This document shows positions 47,544 to 59,683 of a stretch of DNA of 64,000 bases, piece after piece (position 1 is the first letter of the stretch; each line of letters starts with the position of its first letter). Source of the DNA: Ottelia alismoides (taxonomy: Eukaryota; Streptophyta; Magnoliopsida; Alismatales; Hydrocharitaceae); the NCBI GenBank assembly GCA_037367405.1, contig JAZKJV010010125.1, positions 1,240,001 through 1,304,000 of the forward strand. Reading direction: 5' to 3'. Position numbers and translations under genes: made by a program. Under the pieces are notes generated by a model. That model did not search any database and had not been told where the DNA came from. It saw only the letters and a program-made list of their open reading frames with translations.

Positions 47544-48662
47544 ACTAAGGGGATAAATGAAGATGAAACACCCATACCTCTTCGAAGGAGTTCGAGAGTG
47601 GTTGCACCACCTGAAAGGTATGGATTCCATGTGTCAGGTGAGAATGACAATGATCCTACTTCATTTCATAAAGCACTCGCGGATCATGACATGGATAGAT
47701 GGATGCTGGCAATGAAGTCAGAGATTGACTCCATGCATAAGAATGATGTATGGACCCTAGAGGATCGACCAAAAGGGGTAAAACCCATTGGGTGCAAATT
47801 GATCTTCAAGAGAAAAAGGGGACCTGATGGGAATGTAGAGACTTTCAAGGCATGTCTCGTAGCCAAGGGCTACACACAGAGAGAAGGAATCGACTACGAT
47901 GAGACGTTCTCTCCTGTGGCTATGCTTAAGACCATCAGGAAACTGCTAGATGTAGCTGCATCTCTTGACTACGACATCTGGCAGATGGACGTCAAGACAT
48001 CTTTCCTCAATGGATACCTCGAGGAGGATATCTATATGGAGCAGCCCCAGGGCTTCATAGTTGAGGATGGTAAAGTATGCAAGCTGAAGAAATCCGCCTA
48101 TGGGCTCAAACAAGCTTCTCGTAGCTGGAACATCAGATTTGATGAAACCATAAAGAGTTATGATTTTGTGCAGAATCCTGATGAACCTTATGTGTACAAG
48201 AAGCTTAGTGGGAATGATATCCTTATCATTGGGAATGATACAGGAATGATGACCAGTGTGAAGATTTGGCTATCTCATACCTTCGAGATGAAAGATCTTG
48301 GAGAAGCCTCTTACATTTTAGGCCTGAAGTTGTTCAGAAACCAAGAAAAGAGGATGTTGGGATTATCACAACATGGATACATTAAGAAGATTCTTGAACG
48401 ATTCTGTATGGATAGTTCCAAGAAAGGATTCCTCCCCTTAAGACATGGTATCCATCTGTCTAAAGGGATGGCTCCTCAAAGTGTTGAGGAAAAGAAGGCC
48501 ATGGCTGGATGCCCTTATGCATCAGTTGTAGGAAGCTTAATGTATGTCATGATGTGTACTAGGCCAGACATCTGCCATGCAGTGGGAGTAGTAAGTCGTT
48601 ACAAATCCTGCTATGGAGAGCAACACTGGAATGCAATAAAGAACATATTCAAATATCTATGA
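47544..48662 (+). pseudogene. pol: Reverse transcriptase of element L, YVDD box deleted
   Basis: Open from 47598 for 354 codons, the second-longest open stretch here. Blocks seen are WTLEDRPKGVKPIGCKLIFKR, FKACLVAKGYTQREGIDYDE, FSPVAMLKTIRKLL, QMDVKTSFLNGYLEEDI, KLKKSAYGLKQASRSW and MKDLGEASYILGLKL, ending in TRPDICHAVGVVSRY. Around 48208-48220 the protein goes from YKKLSG straight to NDILIIGND. The strand with the YVDD catalytic box, about ten residues, is missing without loss of frame. The copy is therefore inactive however open it looks. A TGA at 48660 separates it from RNase H. Confidence 0.92.
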
Positions 48663-49191
48663 TGGACGCAAGATTACATCTTGGTCTATGGAGATGGTGA
48701 TCTCCAAGTCTTGGGAGATAAAGATTGAGACTTCCAGTCAGATATTGATGATTGAAAGTCGATATCAGGGTTTATATTCCTGTTGAATGATGGTGTTGTG
48801 AGATGGAGAAGTAAGAAGAAGGACACTACAGCGGATTCAACAACAGAAGCCGAATATATTGCCGCATCGGATGCTGCAAAGGAGGCGGTGTAGTTGCGCA
48901 AGTTCATCTTGGAGCTTGGCATAGTTTCCTCTGATACCCCATCCCATTACTCTGCGATAACACGTGAGCCATTGCCCAGGCAAAGGAACCCAGATGGCAT
49001 CAAAAGAGCAAGCACGTGGAAAGGAAATACCACATCATTTGGGAGATTCAAAAGTGTGGTGATATCATCATCACCAAGGTGGCCTCTGCCGACAACGTTG
49101 TTGATCCTCTTACCAAACCTTTGACGAGAAGGTTTTCGACCAGCATGTAATGAGTATGGGTTTAAGGACTGTTCCTGAATGGTTCTGAGGA
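48663..49191 (+). pseudogene. pol: RNase H of element L (broken)
   Basis: After three stops (48660, 48726, 48753) the frame continues with SISGFIFLLNDGVVRWRSKKKDTTADSTTEAEYIAASDAA in pieces, the usual copia RNase H core including the Glu of TEAEY. A TAG follows in AAKEAV near 48891. Later text is split between frames, ending in FDQHVMSMGLRTVPEW just before the polypurine tract. Confidence 0.85.
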
Positions 49192-49203
49192 CTAGTGGGA
49201 GAT
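49192..49203 (+). other. Polypurine tract of element L
   Basis: CTAGTGGGAGAT (approximately) immediately before the LTR start TGTTAGCC; matches K. Confidence 0.75.
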
Positions 49204-51695
49204 TGTTAGCCATGTGAGCCCGAGGCGAACCATTCTTACAATAAATGTTATTGTAATAAATATGTTTTATCAATAAAAGTTATTTATTGTTTCACTCCCT
49301 TTCTGAAATTAAGTAATGAATGCACTATAAGGTCCCTCTGTACAATTAGGGTTATGTCCCATGGTCTCTTGATAATCATATAGTTGTTGATTCATTTAAT
49401 GAATCATAGAGGCCGGTGTTTGGATGGATATCTAAAGAGTTAGATAGAGGACTCATCAAGCACCGTCAAATGATTATTAAGAGAGATGATCTCCAGCCTG
49501 AGTAGGAGATGGCAATCCTTTCTCACATAGGCTAATATCTGACCTACCTCTTCATGTAGGTCCTCTGCATGGGAATAGTGATTCGGAGGTGTCAGATTAG
49601 TTAGGTCAAAGGGTTGACTTAGTGAGATCAAGATAACCTAAGTCCTATGTTGAATACTATCACAGCATAGGCACGCATCCTCTGACTAGAGACAGATGTG
49701 TTAGTATATGTCTGAGTATGTACATTTGGCAGACCATTAGGTTGATGACCTAACCAAGGTCTATACACCGGCGAGCTGGTTTGCATGTAAGGGCATATGA
49801 GTAATACGATCTCTCAAAGGGATCATATAGGTTCACTTATGAACCGGAAGACATGAGATCATTCATGAGGTATTGGGACCGATCAAATTCCATGCATGGT
49901 CGTCGTGCTTTGGAAGCATGACAAGAATTTAAAGGTATGATATATTCTTTGAGAAAGCATATGATCGATACCAATTCCCAATGACCAAGATTAAAAAACT
50001 TGATGATCAAACCCTAAAGAAGACAGTGTAAAATGAATCTTCATCTTCAGGATGATCATTGGTCTTCCAGTATGCAGGATGTGCAGGTATTAGGAATACC
50101 TGAGGGTGATGTGATCATAAACGATTGTATAACCATGACGCTTCCAATCCGAGGGAGTGATGAAACAGGTCTGGATTTTAGTGACTCCTCTCAGTAGAGA
50201 AGTAACTTGATCTTGGTCCAAGTGCTTGGACATTGATCTGAATGAGATTCAGATGCAATAAGGAGATTAAGTATACGGACTTGATTTAATCAAGCATCTA
50301 TGGGAGGTTCGTTAGATCTGGATTTGAGATGAGATCTCAACATCCAAGTCACTATATGTGGACCAATACAATCGCCCTGTCCTTATCTCCAAGTATCTGC
50401 GGAGAAAGCACATTATTCTTGAAGGAGTTCAAGAATAATTTCTGTGATGAATTTTGTATCCAAGCAAGAAAGTCTTGATGATTAAATAATATTTAAATAT
50501 CAAATATAATATGAATAAGATTCATATTGTGAGAATGATCTTCCAAGATAATTAAATGTGATTTAATTATCAAGGAATAGCAGATCCGGGATAGTGCTAT
50601 CCATGATATCTGTGTATATTATAAATGTGATTTATAATATATTAGAGAGAGAAAAACTTTGTAAATAGCATTTGTTAATTATTAATATGAATTGGATTCA
50701 CATTAAGTAAATAATTGGAAATGTAATTTACAAATTAGTTTGGGATGTGATTATGATTCACATACTTTTCAATGGCATGATTGAAATATTCACAAATTAA
50801 TTTAAAATTAATTTGGTTGATATTATTGCAATAAAAGTTATTTTAATTTATTAAGAAATAATAAGATAAAATAAAAAGGAGACAATCACCACCCAAAAAA
50901 AGGGGTGGCGTCACCAATGACTTAGTCATAGGTGACACCCCCTATTTTTTAGGGATGATTTATTGTCTCTCTTATTTTGTTATCTTGTTATCTCTTAATA
51001 ATTGATTTATTTTAAATTAAATTGTGTTGATGCAATATATATTTGATTTGATATAAATTAATGTTGTTAATTTTTAACCAACAACAATCATGGCCGTTGA
51101 TTGACACATGGATCATCATAGCCGTTGGATCTATGTATGCCATGGATTGAGATCTATTGGATCCTAAACTAATATATAAGGAGGGCAGCCCTAGCCCTTT
51201 GGTGTACACACCTACTCTACTCTCTCTCTAAGGTGGACGTTCATCTTGTGTTTTTGAGAGAGAGGTTCTCGACTTCGCCTTCAACTACTCGAGGATCTCC
51301 ATCTTCTTTGGGGCTGCTTGCTCTAGAGGAAGACGACAGTTTTCGTTGGACGAAATCAAGAGACTCGAGGCTTGGATCTTCATCAAGAATTGCGGGAGTC
51401 ACGCGTCTCATCATCGTGCCCGCAAGTGCTGTCTTCGTAGATCAGACTTGAGCCAGGAGGATCTCTTGCTTTAGAGATCTCGTGATCGCAACCACGCTTT
51501 GAGAGGTATTTCTAATACTTTGTGGTTTGATGAAATGATCCAAGAATTGTTCTTGTGACCATGTGGTTTCATCATGTGATTTAAAAAATTTTAAATTCCG
51601 CTGCACCTTGTAACTAGTGCGACTAGTCGCCCCGATCGCATGAGATGTGATCGTCACGCTTCTGTGATGTGCTTGAGGATTCTCAATATCCTTCA
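49204..51695 (+). mobile_element. 3' LTR of element L
   Basis: 2,492 bp from TGTTAGCCATGTG to CAATATCCTTCA. It aligns with the K LTRs (minus strand) and with J. The target duplication cannot be checked because the 5' end is lost; GCCGC follows on the right. Confidence 0.88.
50848..51001. repeat. ~150-bp imperfect fold-back in the L LTR
   Basis: The two arms, each about 70 bases, mirror each other: TTATTAAG with CTTAATAA outermost, GGAGACAAT with ATTGTCTC, and GTCACC with GGTGAC innermost, around a short loop. The K LTR has its own fold-back at the matching position. Confidence 0.75.
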
Positions 51696-53333
51696 GCCGC
51701 CTCATCAACTCTCTAACCAGCCACTGCCACTCCAGTCAGAGCCTCGTTTTTGTCCGTTTTCTCGGATTTTTCAAGGCAAATCCTTTCACCCAATCGCTGA
51801 GCTTCCTTCATGACTTTTTCTCCATGAAGTACCCTCATACACGCCCATAGATTTCTTGGAGGATTGGATCAACGATTCTCTTGATCACCATCGTTCTTTG
51901 GAGCCACCCACCTCACATGTACAAAACACCCCATCTTCTTCCCATTCTTTTTTTGAACCCTCTTTGACTAGATCTAGCCCTCCTTCTTAGAGATCCAAGG
52001 TGGAGCAAGGTGACAACACGCTCCCCCATTCTTCGGAGGCATGGTTAGGTTATTTCATAGCAGTCTCCACCACCTCCGGCCATCACCGCCGTTCAGGTTC
52101 TTCCTCCTGGTTCCACCGGTGATATGCCCCTTTTCTTTTTTTTATTGCATTTTCTAGTGTAAATCTAGCCTTAGATTTGATTTCTATCATTAGATCAACT
52201 TTTAATCGCATTCACTAGTCGGAGCTCTGCTCCAACGAACTGTTTCCACCGTGTTCGACCGTTTCCCCGACTCGCCAACAACCCTCACTTCTTCCCCATT
52301 CATCTCAGGAGTGAATGACAGATGTATGGACTATAATCGAGCGAAGAAATCGAGTAAAAAGGGTGTAGGAGTTGGTCGTGAAAATTTCGAGAAGATGACA
52401 GGTTCTGAGTTATTCATGTTTAGAGATGGAATAGAGAAATTGTCCATGGTCAACAAGTTTATTTGGACCAATTGGAGTATCACGGAGAAAAAGATGAAGC
52501 AGACTACAAGAAAAAATAAATAAGTTAAATAGAAATAAATAGGAATTTATTAGATAATGTTAATAATTTATTAAATAAATTTATGGTGATTTTTCATAAA
52601 TTAAATAAATTATTTAAATACGATAAATTAGGCATAAAATACAATATACAAAACATCCAATTTTTAATAAATGATTTTTACAATTAATTACATAATGTAG
52701 TAGTTTATTTATTTACAATAAAATTTAAGGATTTTAAATATATTTTTATTTTATTTTTAAATTCAATTAATTGTACATATAAATACAAGTATATACAACA
52801 TAGGTACATCATACCTATATAGTAAATACATTATTTTAATTATTTTAATATTTTTGGTTTTATCATTTTTATTTATATTTATATAAATAAAATAAATATA
52901 TAAAAACATTTAAAAATATAATATATGCAAATATGTACAAGAAAAAAAATAAATAAAAATATATGCAATATATAAAAGTATACAAATATACTAATAGGGT
53001 CCCAAAACCTACTTTTTGTATATTAACTCTGATTTTAGTGAAACCACATTATTTTGATAAATAAATTTTCAAAACGGTCTTTAAAAGTGAGACACTCAAT
53101 TCGGAGTTCATATGACCGAGTTATGAGGATCGGAAGTTATGTTTTATGGGTTTTTGGTTTTAAGATTTATTTGTCTTTATTCACAATTATATTTAAGTTA
53201 TATCTCTGTGTTTTTGTACTTATTTTTATATATAATTTATAGAAAGAATTAATTTAATAGGAGTTAGTATGAATTTTATAAAAATAAATACGGAGGTTTT
53301 ATATGTGTATGGTTAATGAATCTCATATTCATC
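51696..53333 (-). mobile_element. M: A-type gypsy LTR fragment (minus orientation)
   Basis: A G+C-rich core (to about 52510) is followed by an AT-rich block and then GGGTCCCAAAACCTACTTTT (about 52998), as in E (about 45390). The CACGTG palindrome is decayed to GGACCAATTGG near 52467. It is cut on the left by L and on the right by the B LTR. Open stretches (e.g. 52251-52523) show no domain. Confidence 0.65.
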
Positions 53334-54341
53334 ATGTTAAAATTGGTCAATTAGGCTCTGTTCCCCAGAATTCACATGCATTTATCATTAATAAAGCATC
53401 ATTAGCATACAAACATGTGTGAATAATATTCGTATTTCATCATGCATAAATTGCATTAAAAATTCCAAGTGTAAATTATCCCAAAAAGCCGCTAACTTCT
53501 CATATTTTTAATTAATTCATCCTAAATCCGATTGACCTCAAAACACCTCCATTGTGTATATATTACTAATAAATAAATAAATAATACAAAAAATTAATAA
53601 CTCAAACAAGTGTCAAATAATCCCAAAGTCTAATTTCACATCTGACAGACTAAAATGAGCACATATCTCCCTCATACAGTGTCCGATTTTGGTCTACTCA
53701 CTTTTAAAGTACTCCATTTTCGAATACCTTCAAAATAAGACCAATTTCGTAAAATTCGGAGCTCATATGTGAAAGTTGGGTTTTGGGCCTCTTTTGCGCG
53801 TTTTGACTTTTTGCTATTTTTGACCTTAGCTTTTATGTGCATAATTAACCCTTTTAATTTTATTTCTTCTTCACTTGTGTCCTTTGATGAAAGTTTTATT
53901 AAGAAACCCAAAAATCCAAATCCAGATTAAAAGTAAAATCAAAGAAACTGACTGAGTCCAAGTCTCCGTTCTAAGTCTGTACAAAAATTGTGTTTCTTAC
54001 TTCTATTTTATTTTCATATTTTCTTATTTTTTAAAAATCCAAAAAATTCAGATTAGTGTGAAATTAATTTCCTTGTTTTTTGTCGTATTTTTCTATTTTT
54101 TATCCTCTCTAAAACCACCAAAAAATTTACAAAACTCGAAAAAGCTGGTTTTCTATACACATGGAAAACCACCAAAAATAGCATTTGACACATGTGACCT
54201 TTTTTGCTCCCGGATCCTTCATGAAAGTTGTAGATCTCGTCAATGTGAACAACTTTTGTGAATGAAATTTTTTGATCCGAGGTCTCCTCTTATTTATTTT
54301 TCATTTTTGTATCTCTTTAAATTTTGAAATTTTTTGGGGTG

Positions 54342-54353
54342 TGCCACGTGGCA
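54342..54353. promoter_or_regulatory. G-box palindrome in the B 5' LTR
   Basis: TGCCACGTGGCA. The 3' LTR has a longer 14-bp version, GTGCCACGTGGCAC, at 62416-62429. Upstream of the TATA box by about 270 bp. Confidence 0.6.
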
Positions 54354-54619
54354 GCTCCATGTCGTGCCATGTGGCACCCCCATCTGTCGCACCCTTCTCT
54401 CCTCTCGCACGTGCCACGCATGTGCCACCTTCCCCTGTCGCACGCACGTGTGCGTCACGTGACCATGCCCCTTCTCCTTCCTAGCACCAACCTACCCCCC
54501 AGCGCGTGTAACGTCGGCCGTTGTCCTCCTCCGCCTTCGCAACGGCCGCGCGTCCTCCTCCAATTATTATGTGCGCTGCCACCATTCCCTTCCCTCGTCG
54601 GACGTTACGACGCCCCTCC

Positions 54620-54627
54620 TATAAAAA
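54620..54627 (+). promoter_or_regulatory. TATA box of the B 5' LTR
   Basis: TATAAAAA in CCCCTCCTATAAAAA, kept in the 3' LTR at 62667-62674. Confidence 0.65.
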
Positions 54628-55123
54628 TCTACCATAGCTGGCCTTCACAGACATTCTCCCTTCTCCAAGATCGCCGATGACAGTGGCGCAATCCTCCTGG
54701 CGTGATCCGCGGTGTTCCTCACCACGTAGCAGCCCTCCATGAAGCTGCACAGCCGCGTCGTGCTCCTCCCACGACCGCCGAAGAAGATCAGGAACAAGCT
54801 TCTACTCCTCCAAACCACGGAAAATCCACCCATTCGTTCATCTCCCTCGACATCGACTCCCGCTCCGCGCCTCCGTTTTGCCGCTCCGCAATCATCTGCC
54901 TCCACCGTGCCACTTCGCCCATCGAGCCCCGCTGCCCGCGCGACTCCTCCCTCACGCCGTGTGTCGGTCGAGGTTCAACTCTCCTCCTTTGGCCGCATGC
55001 GCCTCCGCCTCCTTCCGTCACGGTAGTACCCCCGCCTCCAGCCGCCGTTGGATCGGGCGGTTACCCTTGATCCAACGGCTACTGACCTGCCACGTAGCCA
55101 CACCTCATACCACAAGCTCGGCC

Positions 55124-55260
55124 CGTCCGAGCCTTCGGTACGGTTCCCGAGCCTCCGGTTTGACGTCCGAGCCTCCGCCTCGGGGTTCCCAAGCCTCTAC
55201 CAACCGCCACCTAGGCTCAGGACCCTCGAGCCTCAGCCCCGGACTCCCGAGCCTCCGGTT
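55124..55260. repeat. G+C-rich repeated CCGAGCCTCCGG motif in the B 5' LTR
   Basis: Variants of TCCGAGCCTCCGGTTC occur at least five times with irregular spacing. The 3' LTR has more copies at 63172-63350, so the number changed after insertion. Confidence 0.65.
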
Positions 55261-56210
55261 CCACCTCTACGCACTGCGCTGGGGGGAAAATTGCATATAC
55301 GCCCCCGGTGTTTTCAGAAATTACAAATATAACCCCGCCAGGGTTAAATTGCAGAGGGGCCCCACCAACATTGCTAAATTACAAATAAGCCACTACAGGG
55401 ACCTTTTTGAAAGAAAAACTTTTTTATTTACACATTAGTCCCTGCAATTTTATTTTAGCATATCTTTCTCATACGAACTCCGTTTTTAGCATATAATACG
55501 TCATTTTGAAGCTCTTTTCGTGCTCTATCACTAGGCATAATTTGTGGACATATTCGAGGCTGTTTATTGATAATTATTATTGAGGATATCTGCTGACTCT
55601 TGCAGGCTAATTTTAACATATCTGCACTACATTTTCATTGAGAAATTAATGATGTCTTTTGTAGGAGCACGGCTGAGGACTTTACATTGAATAATTCCCT
55701 TTGAATTATTGGTTATAATATTTGAGGGATTAAATCACATGAATTTTGAGGATAGATTCTCTGCTAAGATATTCTCATTGATTGATTTAGTAGAAGTGGG
55801 ACAATCTATTACCTCCTATGCTTGCAATCTAGGATTAATTTGAATATTTCTCTTGATCTATACCTATTGATCTGTGATAAATTTCGAGGACATTGATTAA
55901 CATATTTTGGAGCAAAAATCTTAATCTCAGATCATGTGTTGAATTGTTGTCTCTGTATTTTTGCATCTAATTGCATTTCATTGCATTGTATATTTTCTCA
56001 ACACGGAAGTTAATCAAACATTCATTAATTATTTATTTTAATTTAAAACCATGCAACTAAGAATCAATGTTCCCTATGTTCGACCTTGGTACACTTGCCA
56101 AGAAAAATTCTCCACAACATTCAAAGATTATGGTTTTTGCTGAATCAAATTTGCCTCCTATACTATGACAATTATCGATTATTAAAGAGACGTATTTGAT
56201 GTTCATCAAA

Positions 56211-56228
56211 TGGCACCATTACCGAGGA
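56211..56228 (+). other. Decayed primer-binding site of element B (tRNA-Asp type)
   Basis: TGGCACCATTACCGAGGA, two bases after the LTR end. It differs from TGGCGCCGTTGCCGGGGA at four positions, all G to A. Confidence 0.8.
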
Positions 56229-57444
56229 ACGGTAAATTTTTAGGGTTTTAAATTATTTTTCTAATTAATTTTGTGGAAATAATTTATGTATTATTTTTTT
56301 CTTTTGCATTTTTTCCTTTTACATTTTTTTCTTCTTTTGATACTAACCATACTTTCTCTCTTTGCAGATTACTCGGAGCTAATTTTGGATATAAATCAAG
56401 GACCTGCAAAGAAGACTTATTTTATTTTATTTTTTTCTTAGTGAGAGAGAGCTTAGTTTCGGTTTAAATTTCTGCATTATTCTTAGGGTCCCTCTCTTTG
56501 AACCCTTGTAATACAGACTAAACTTTTCTATGGCATGTCGGGTCTATTTCAACCCCTTCTGTGTGGTTGGGACCTGGCTTGAGTGGCATAGGACTTAGGC
56601 ACATATATGTTTGCTTATTTATCATTGATTGTGCTCGTAGTTCTTAGGCCATACTCTCACTAACTATACGCACTATAGATTGTTCAAACAGTAGCCAAAT
56701 TTTGAAAACAATTCTTCCCGTTAATAGAACTATCTGCTTAGGGCATTTTTCATCTTTGCATATCATTTAGTGTAAATTTTTAAATTTCTTGTACTGCATC
56801 CTGCATGAAGAACGCAAGGATTAACTGTAAGTCTTCTTCTTACGCATGCATCATTGATTTATGTTTGCATTGGCTTTTTCGATTACCCTTCCTCAAAGTT
56901 TTACAACTTAGGAATTAAAGGAATTGGGACTGCTCGTTAGGCATAAATTTTTGTGCTCACGTAAACTTCAATGATAACCATACTAGGACTGCTAATCAAG
57001 GTGACTGTAAATAAAATTTACATTAACCTGTGTTTGGTGGAGAGGAACCCACTCATTGTTTGTCAGGACCTGAACGCACACTTAGGACAGAGACCAAATT
57101 GAGAAATTTCACTCAGACTACTGATTTTAAACAATTAGCTACTTTTCAGTGAGGGTCTTGGGTAGCCATTTTACGGTCCGACTTCTCTTAGTAAAGTAGG
57201 TGGTTTGGAGGACATTGCGGAAGGCTCCATCCTCAAGTAACACGAGTAACCGTTTAAACGGTCCGTACTTACACCTATACTGGTTGAAAGTAAGTGCAAC
57301 TAGTTGTATGAACTCGGGACATCCTTTGTGAAATATTTCGGCACCTAACAGCTTCGCTTGATTTTCAAAGATTGCTTTGTCATTAAATTAAAATTGAAAA
57401 GATAAGCGACTGAACCCTAACATGCCTTCACTAGTGTTTAGTGG
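56229..57444 (+). other. Leader of element B
   Basis: No convincing coding sequence. It carries the block TAAAATTGAAAAGATAA (57389-57405), shared with the leader of G, shortly before the first gag-like frame. Confidence 0.55.
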
Positions 57445-58434
57445 GTGAATCTATGTGTTTATTTTGTGTTTGATTTGTGTGCGTCAAAGACCTTGCAATC
57501 ACAAGCAAATCATGGTTCACTGATCATTCCATCCCTCTTGAGAAAGATGTCGGTACAGTGGTCTTCTTTCTTGATCTCCACGACCATGTCCCTATATCCT
57601 TCTTCTCACACTCCTCAGGGGAACCTGATCTTCAAATCATGTTCCCATTAGCCATCATTCTCTTCCCGCCCATACATCCCACCCTATGACCACACTTCTT
57701 CTTGGAATAGCCCTCTCTCACATTCTGACAATCTTATGGACATGAGAGAGAGATCAGAATTGAGGATGAACAATAGATTGACCGATATTGACAGTAAAAC
57801 ACAATTTCCGGTTACTATGATCTCACAGCCTCTTGAACCATCCCCTACTCAGGATGACCATCCTCTTGAGTACAATCAATTTTCCTTCGACAATCTACGA
57901 GAAAACCAAAGTCAAGGAAATATAACTCATGACCAGGCCATAATGATGATGAACAATCAATACTCTACTCGAGGTTACATGCCAGAATCATGACACATGG
58001 AGAATGATTATTCAATCACTAGTCATGAGATATTTAAGGATGAGATTGCTTGGATTAATCATAGAGCAGATGCTTTTACTAAGAGAATATACGATCTCAT
58101 CCGTCTATGCAGAATTCACAAGAAGTGAGGCCACCACCATGCAAACCACTGGATCATCACAATCCGGCACAACCACCATTGACTTCTGACCCCCTACTAA
58201 CCATTTTACAGAAAATAATAAAAAAATGAAAAATTCAAAAATTCAAAAAAATTGGACAACTCTGAAATGGAAATATTTTGCAAGAGTCTGATCTTAGAGC
58301 TTCCATTGATCAAAGCCATGCAATATGTGCCCGATCTTAAGAGATTTGTGAAGAGTCGACTAAACCTCAAAAGATGGGCAAGAAACGATCAAGAACTGAA
58401 TATCATGTCATATCTATGGCTAGTTCTTTCGTGA
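57445..58434 (+). pseudogene. gag: Gag-like region of element B (broken)
   Basis: One frame, with stops at about 57649, 57991 and after 58130, contains a polar Met/Gln/Asn-rich stretch (57736-57993) and, at 58252-58370, LELPLIKAMQYVPDLKRFVK. The latter corresponds to the Gag-protease linker of G (PLLKALKQVPAFSRF). The canonical retrotransposon gag core (W-F in the middle of the protein) is not visible, so the N-terminal half is deleted or beyond recognition. A frameshift near 58372 leads into the protease frame. Confidence 0.6.
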
Positions 58435-58838
58435 TGAATCATAAAATCAAAAGCCGAAAAGTCAAGCGGTTGACTTGGGTCTCATGTGAAATTGAGTATA
58501 CATTATTCACTCATGTTTGGTTAGACGACAACTCCACAGTAAACATCCTCCCCAAGTCCGTCTTTGACAAACTCAAAATCGGACAACTGAAAAAGACTAG
58601 GGTGATCGTACAATTGCCTGATCGATCCACCAAAAGGCCACAGGAGAGCATTTCGCTCGTCGTAAACTTTCAGGGTAATAGACAAAAAGTGGACTTTATT
58701 GTCCTTGACATTAAGCAACACGGAAGGTTGTCTGAGTCTCCTATCATTTTAGGAAAGCCGTTCTTAGCCTCCACTAAGGCGATCGTCGATTGTAAGACTC
58801 GGGAAATCAAGTTCACAACTCGGACCACAATGAACTAA
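58374..58838 (+). pseudogene. Aspartic protease-like domain of element B
   Basis: 154 codons. The active-site region reads VWLDDNSTVNILPKSVFDKL and the second part PIILGKPFLASTKAIVDC, the same two landmarks as in G. As in G, Asn occupies a position that is normally Gly in the active-site loop, so activity is doubtful. A frameshift at about 58830 connects it with the acidic tail frame. No reverse transcriptase follows. Confidence 0.82.
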
Positions 58839-58839
58839 C

Positions 58840-59683
58840 CCCCAACGACACAACCTGCTCTGAGGAAAACCAACTTGAAACCGACAATTATGACCAGGAG
58901 ATAAATATTTCACATTATCAGACATCTCCACATGACACACAGATACAAACGCTAGGAGATTGACATAAAAGACTGACTGTTGGACAAACTTCAGATTCTC
59001 ACCACCCTATCAATGCTCCCTGGAAAAATCAAGATTTTGGAGCTTATAAGGAATTGGACCATATTATTAAGGATCGCCACGATTATTTGAGTGGTCCAAT
59101 CTTTGAGTCGGCAGTAGATCATGAGATACTTGAACCATATAAGAAACCGACTCTCGAAACATCTGATGTCACCAAAATTCATGATCATCCGGAAGTGACA
59201 TCAACATCCCCAGCCATAAACCACAAAATCACCAGGAACAATCTCACTCGACCAAAGCAGTGCATGACCCTTCAAGAATTGGTCGACTTTTACGAGGATT
59301 CATTTGAAGAGGAACTCATGAATGCCACATCGGTTACTCAAGACAGGGAGATGGAGACTGTCAAACTACCTCCCAATACTTCCCAAGGAAACAAACCAAC
59401 CAAGAAAGTCACCTTTGACCTTAGACACCATGTGATTTCTGAAGAGTCCTCGTCTGATCCTAAAGTGATTCATCAAATAAGTGCAATAAGTACAGCTCTG
59501 ATACAAGGGTACTTACCTCTGATCGACAATAGTTGGAGATCCTCTCCATACGACTACTATTCTCCTGAGGATGACTCCGACGATGGTTGGTTTTCTTCAT
59601 CGGCCCCCTCTTCATCACCCTCCACATCTCCATACTATCTCCCTCCACACTCCTGCAAGAAGGTCTGTCACAAACCTCCTTGA
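58840..59683 (+). pseudogene. Acidic tail after the protease of element B, function unknown
   Basis: The frame begins at about 58840 (ELTPNDTTCSEENQLE), has one stop at 58961 and is then open for 240 codons to 59683. It has no ATG of its own and reads as a continuation of the polyprotein. It is rich in Asp, Glu, Ser and Thr; the end is Ser/Pro-rich (SSSAPSSSPSTSPYYLPP). It resembles in place and composition the spacer between protease and reverse transcriptase of G. I recognise no domain, and no signal peptide or membrane segment. Confidence 0.6.

Larger units (their letters stand above)
46007..51695 (+). mobile_element. Element L: 5'-truncated Ty1/copia element with 3' LTR
   Basis: It contains a gag zinc-knuckle remnant, protease, integrase, reverse transcriptase and RNase H in copia order, then a polypurine tract (about 49192-49203) and a 2.49-kb LTR. 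The 5' LTR and most of gag are lost at the junction with E. The reverse transcriptase wording (MDVKTSFLNGYLEEDIYMEQP, DLGEASYILGLKL) and the LTR length suggest the Angela/TAR group related to BARE-1. Confidence 0.88.
53334..56208 (+). mobile_element. 5' LTR of element B
   Basis: 2,875 bp from TAATGAATCTC (first TG changed to TA) to GTTCATCA. It has an AT-rich start, a G+C-rich core (54336-55300) with CACGTG palindrome, TATA box and a repeated CGAGCCTC motif, then an AT-rich end. Open stretches of up to 186 codons in the core are frame-shifted copies of non-coding sequence. Confidence 0.88.

Noticed and set aside
54878..55438. 186-codon open stretch, with a 192-codon counterpart at 62807-63385
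   Set aside because: It lies across the promoter-proximal core and CGAGCCTC repeats of the B LTRs; the two copies are not conserved as proteins.
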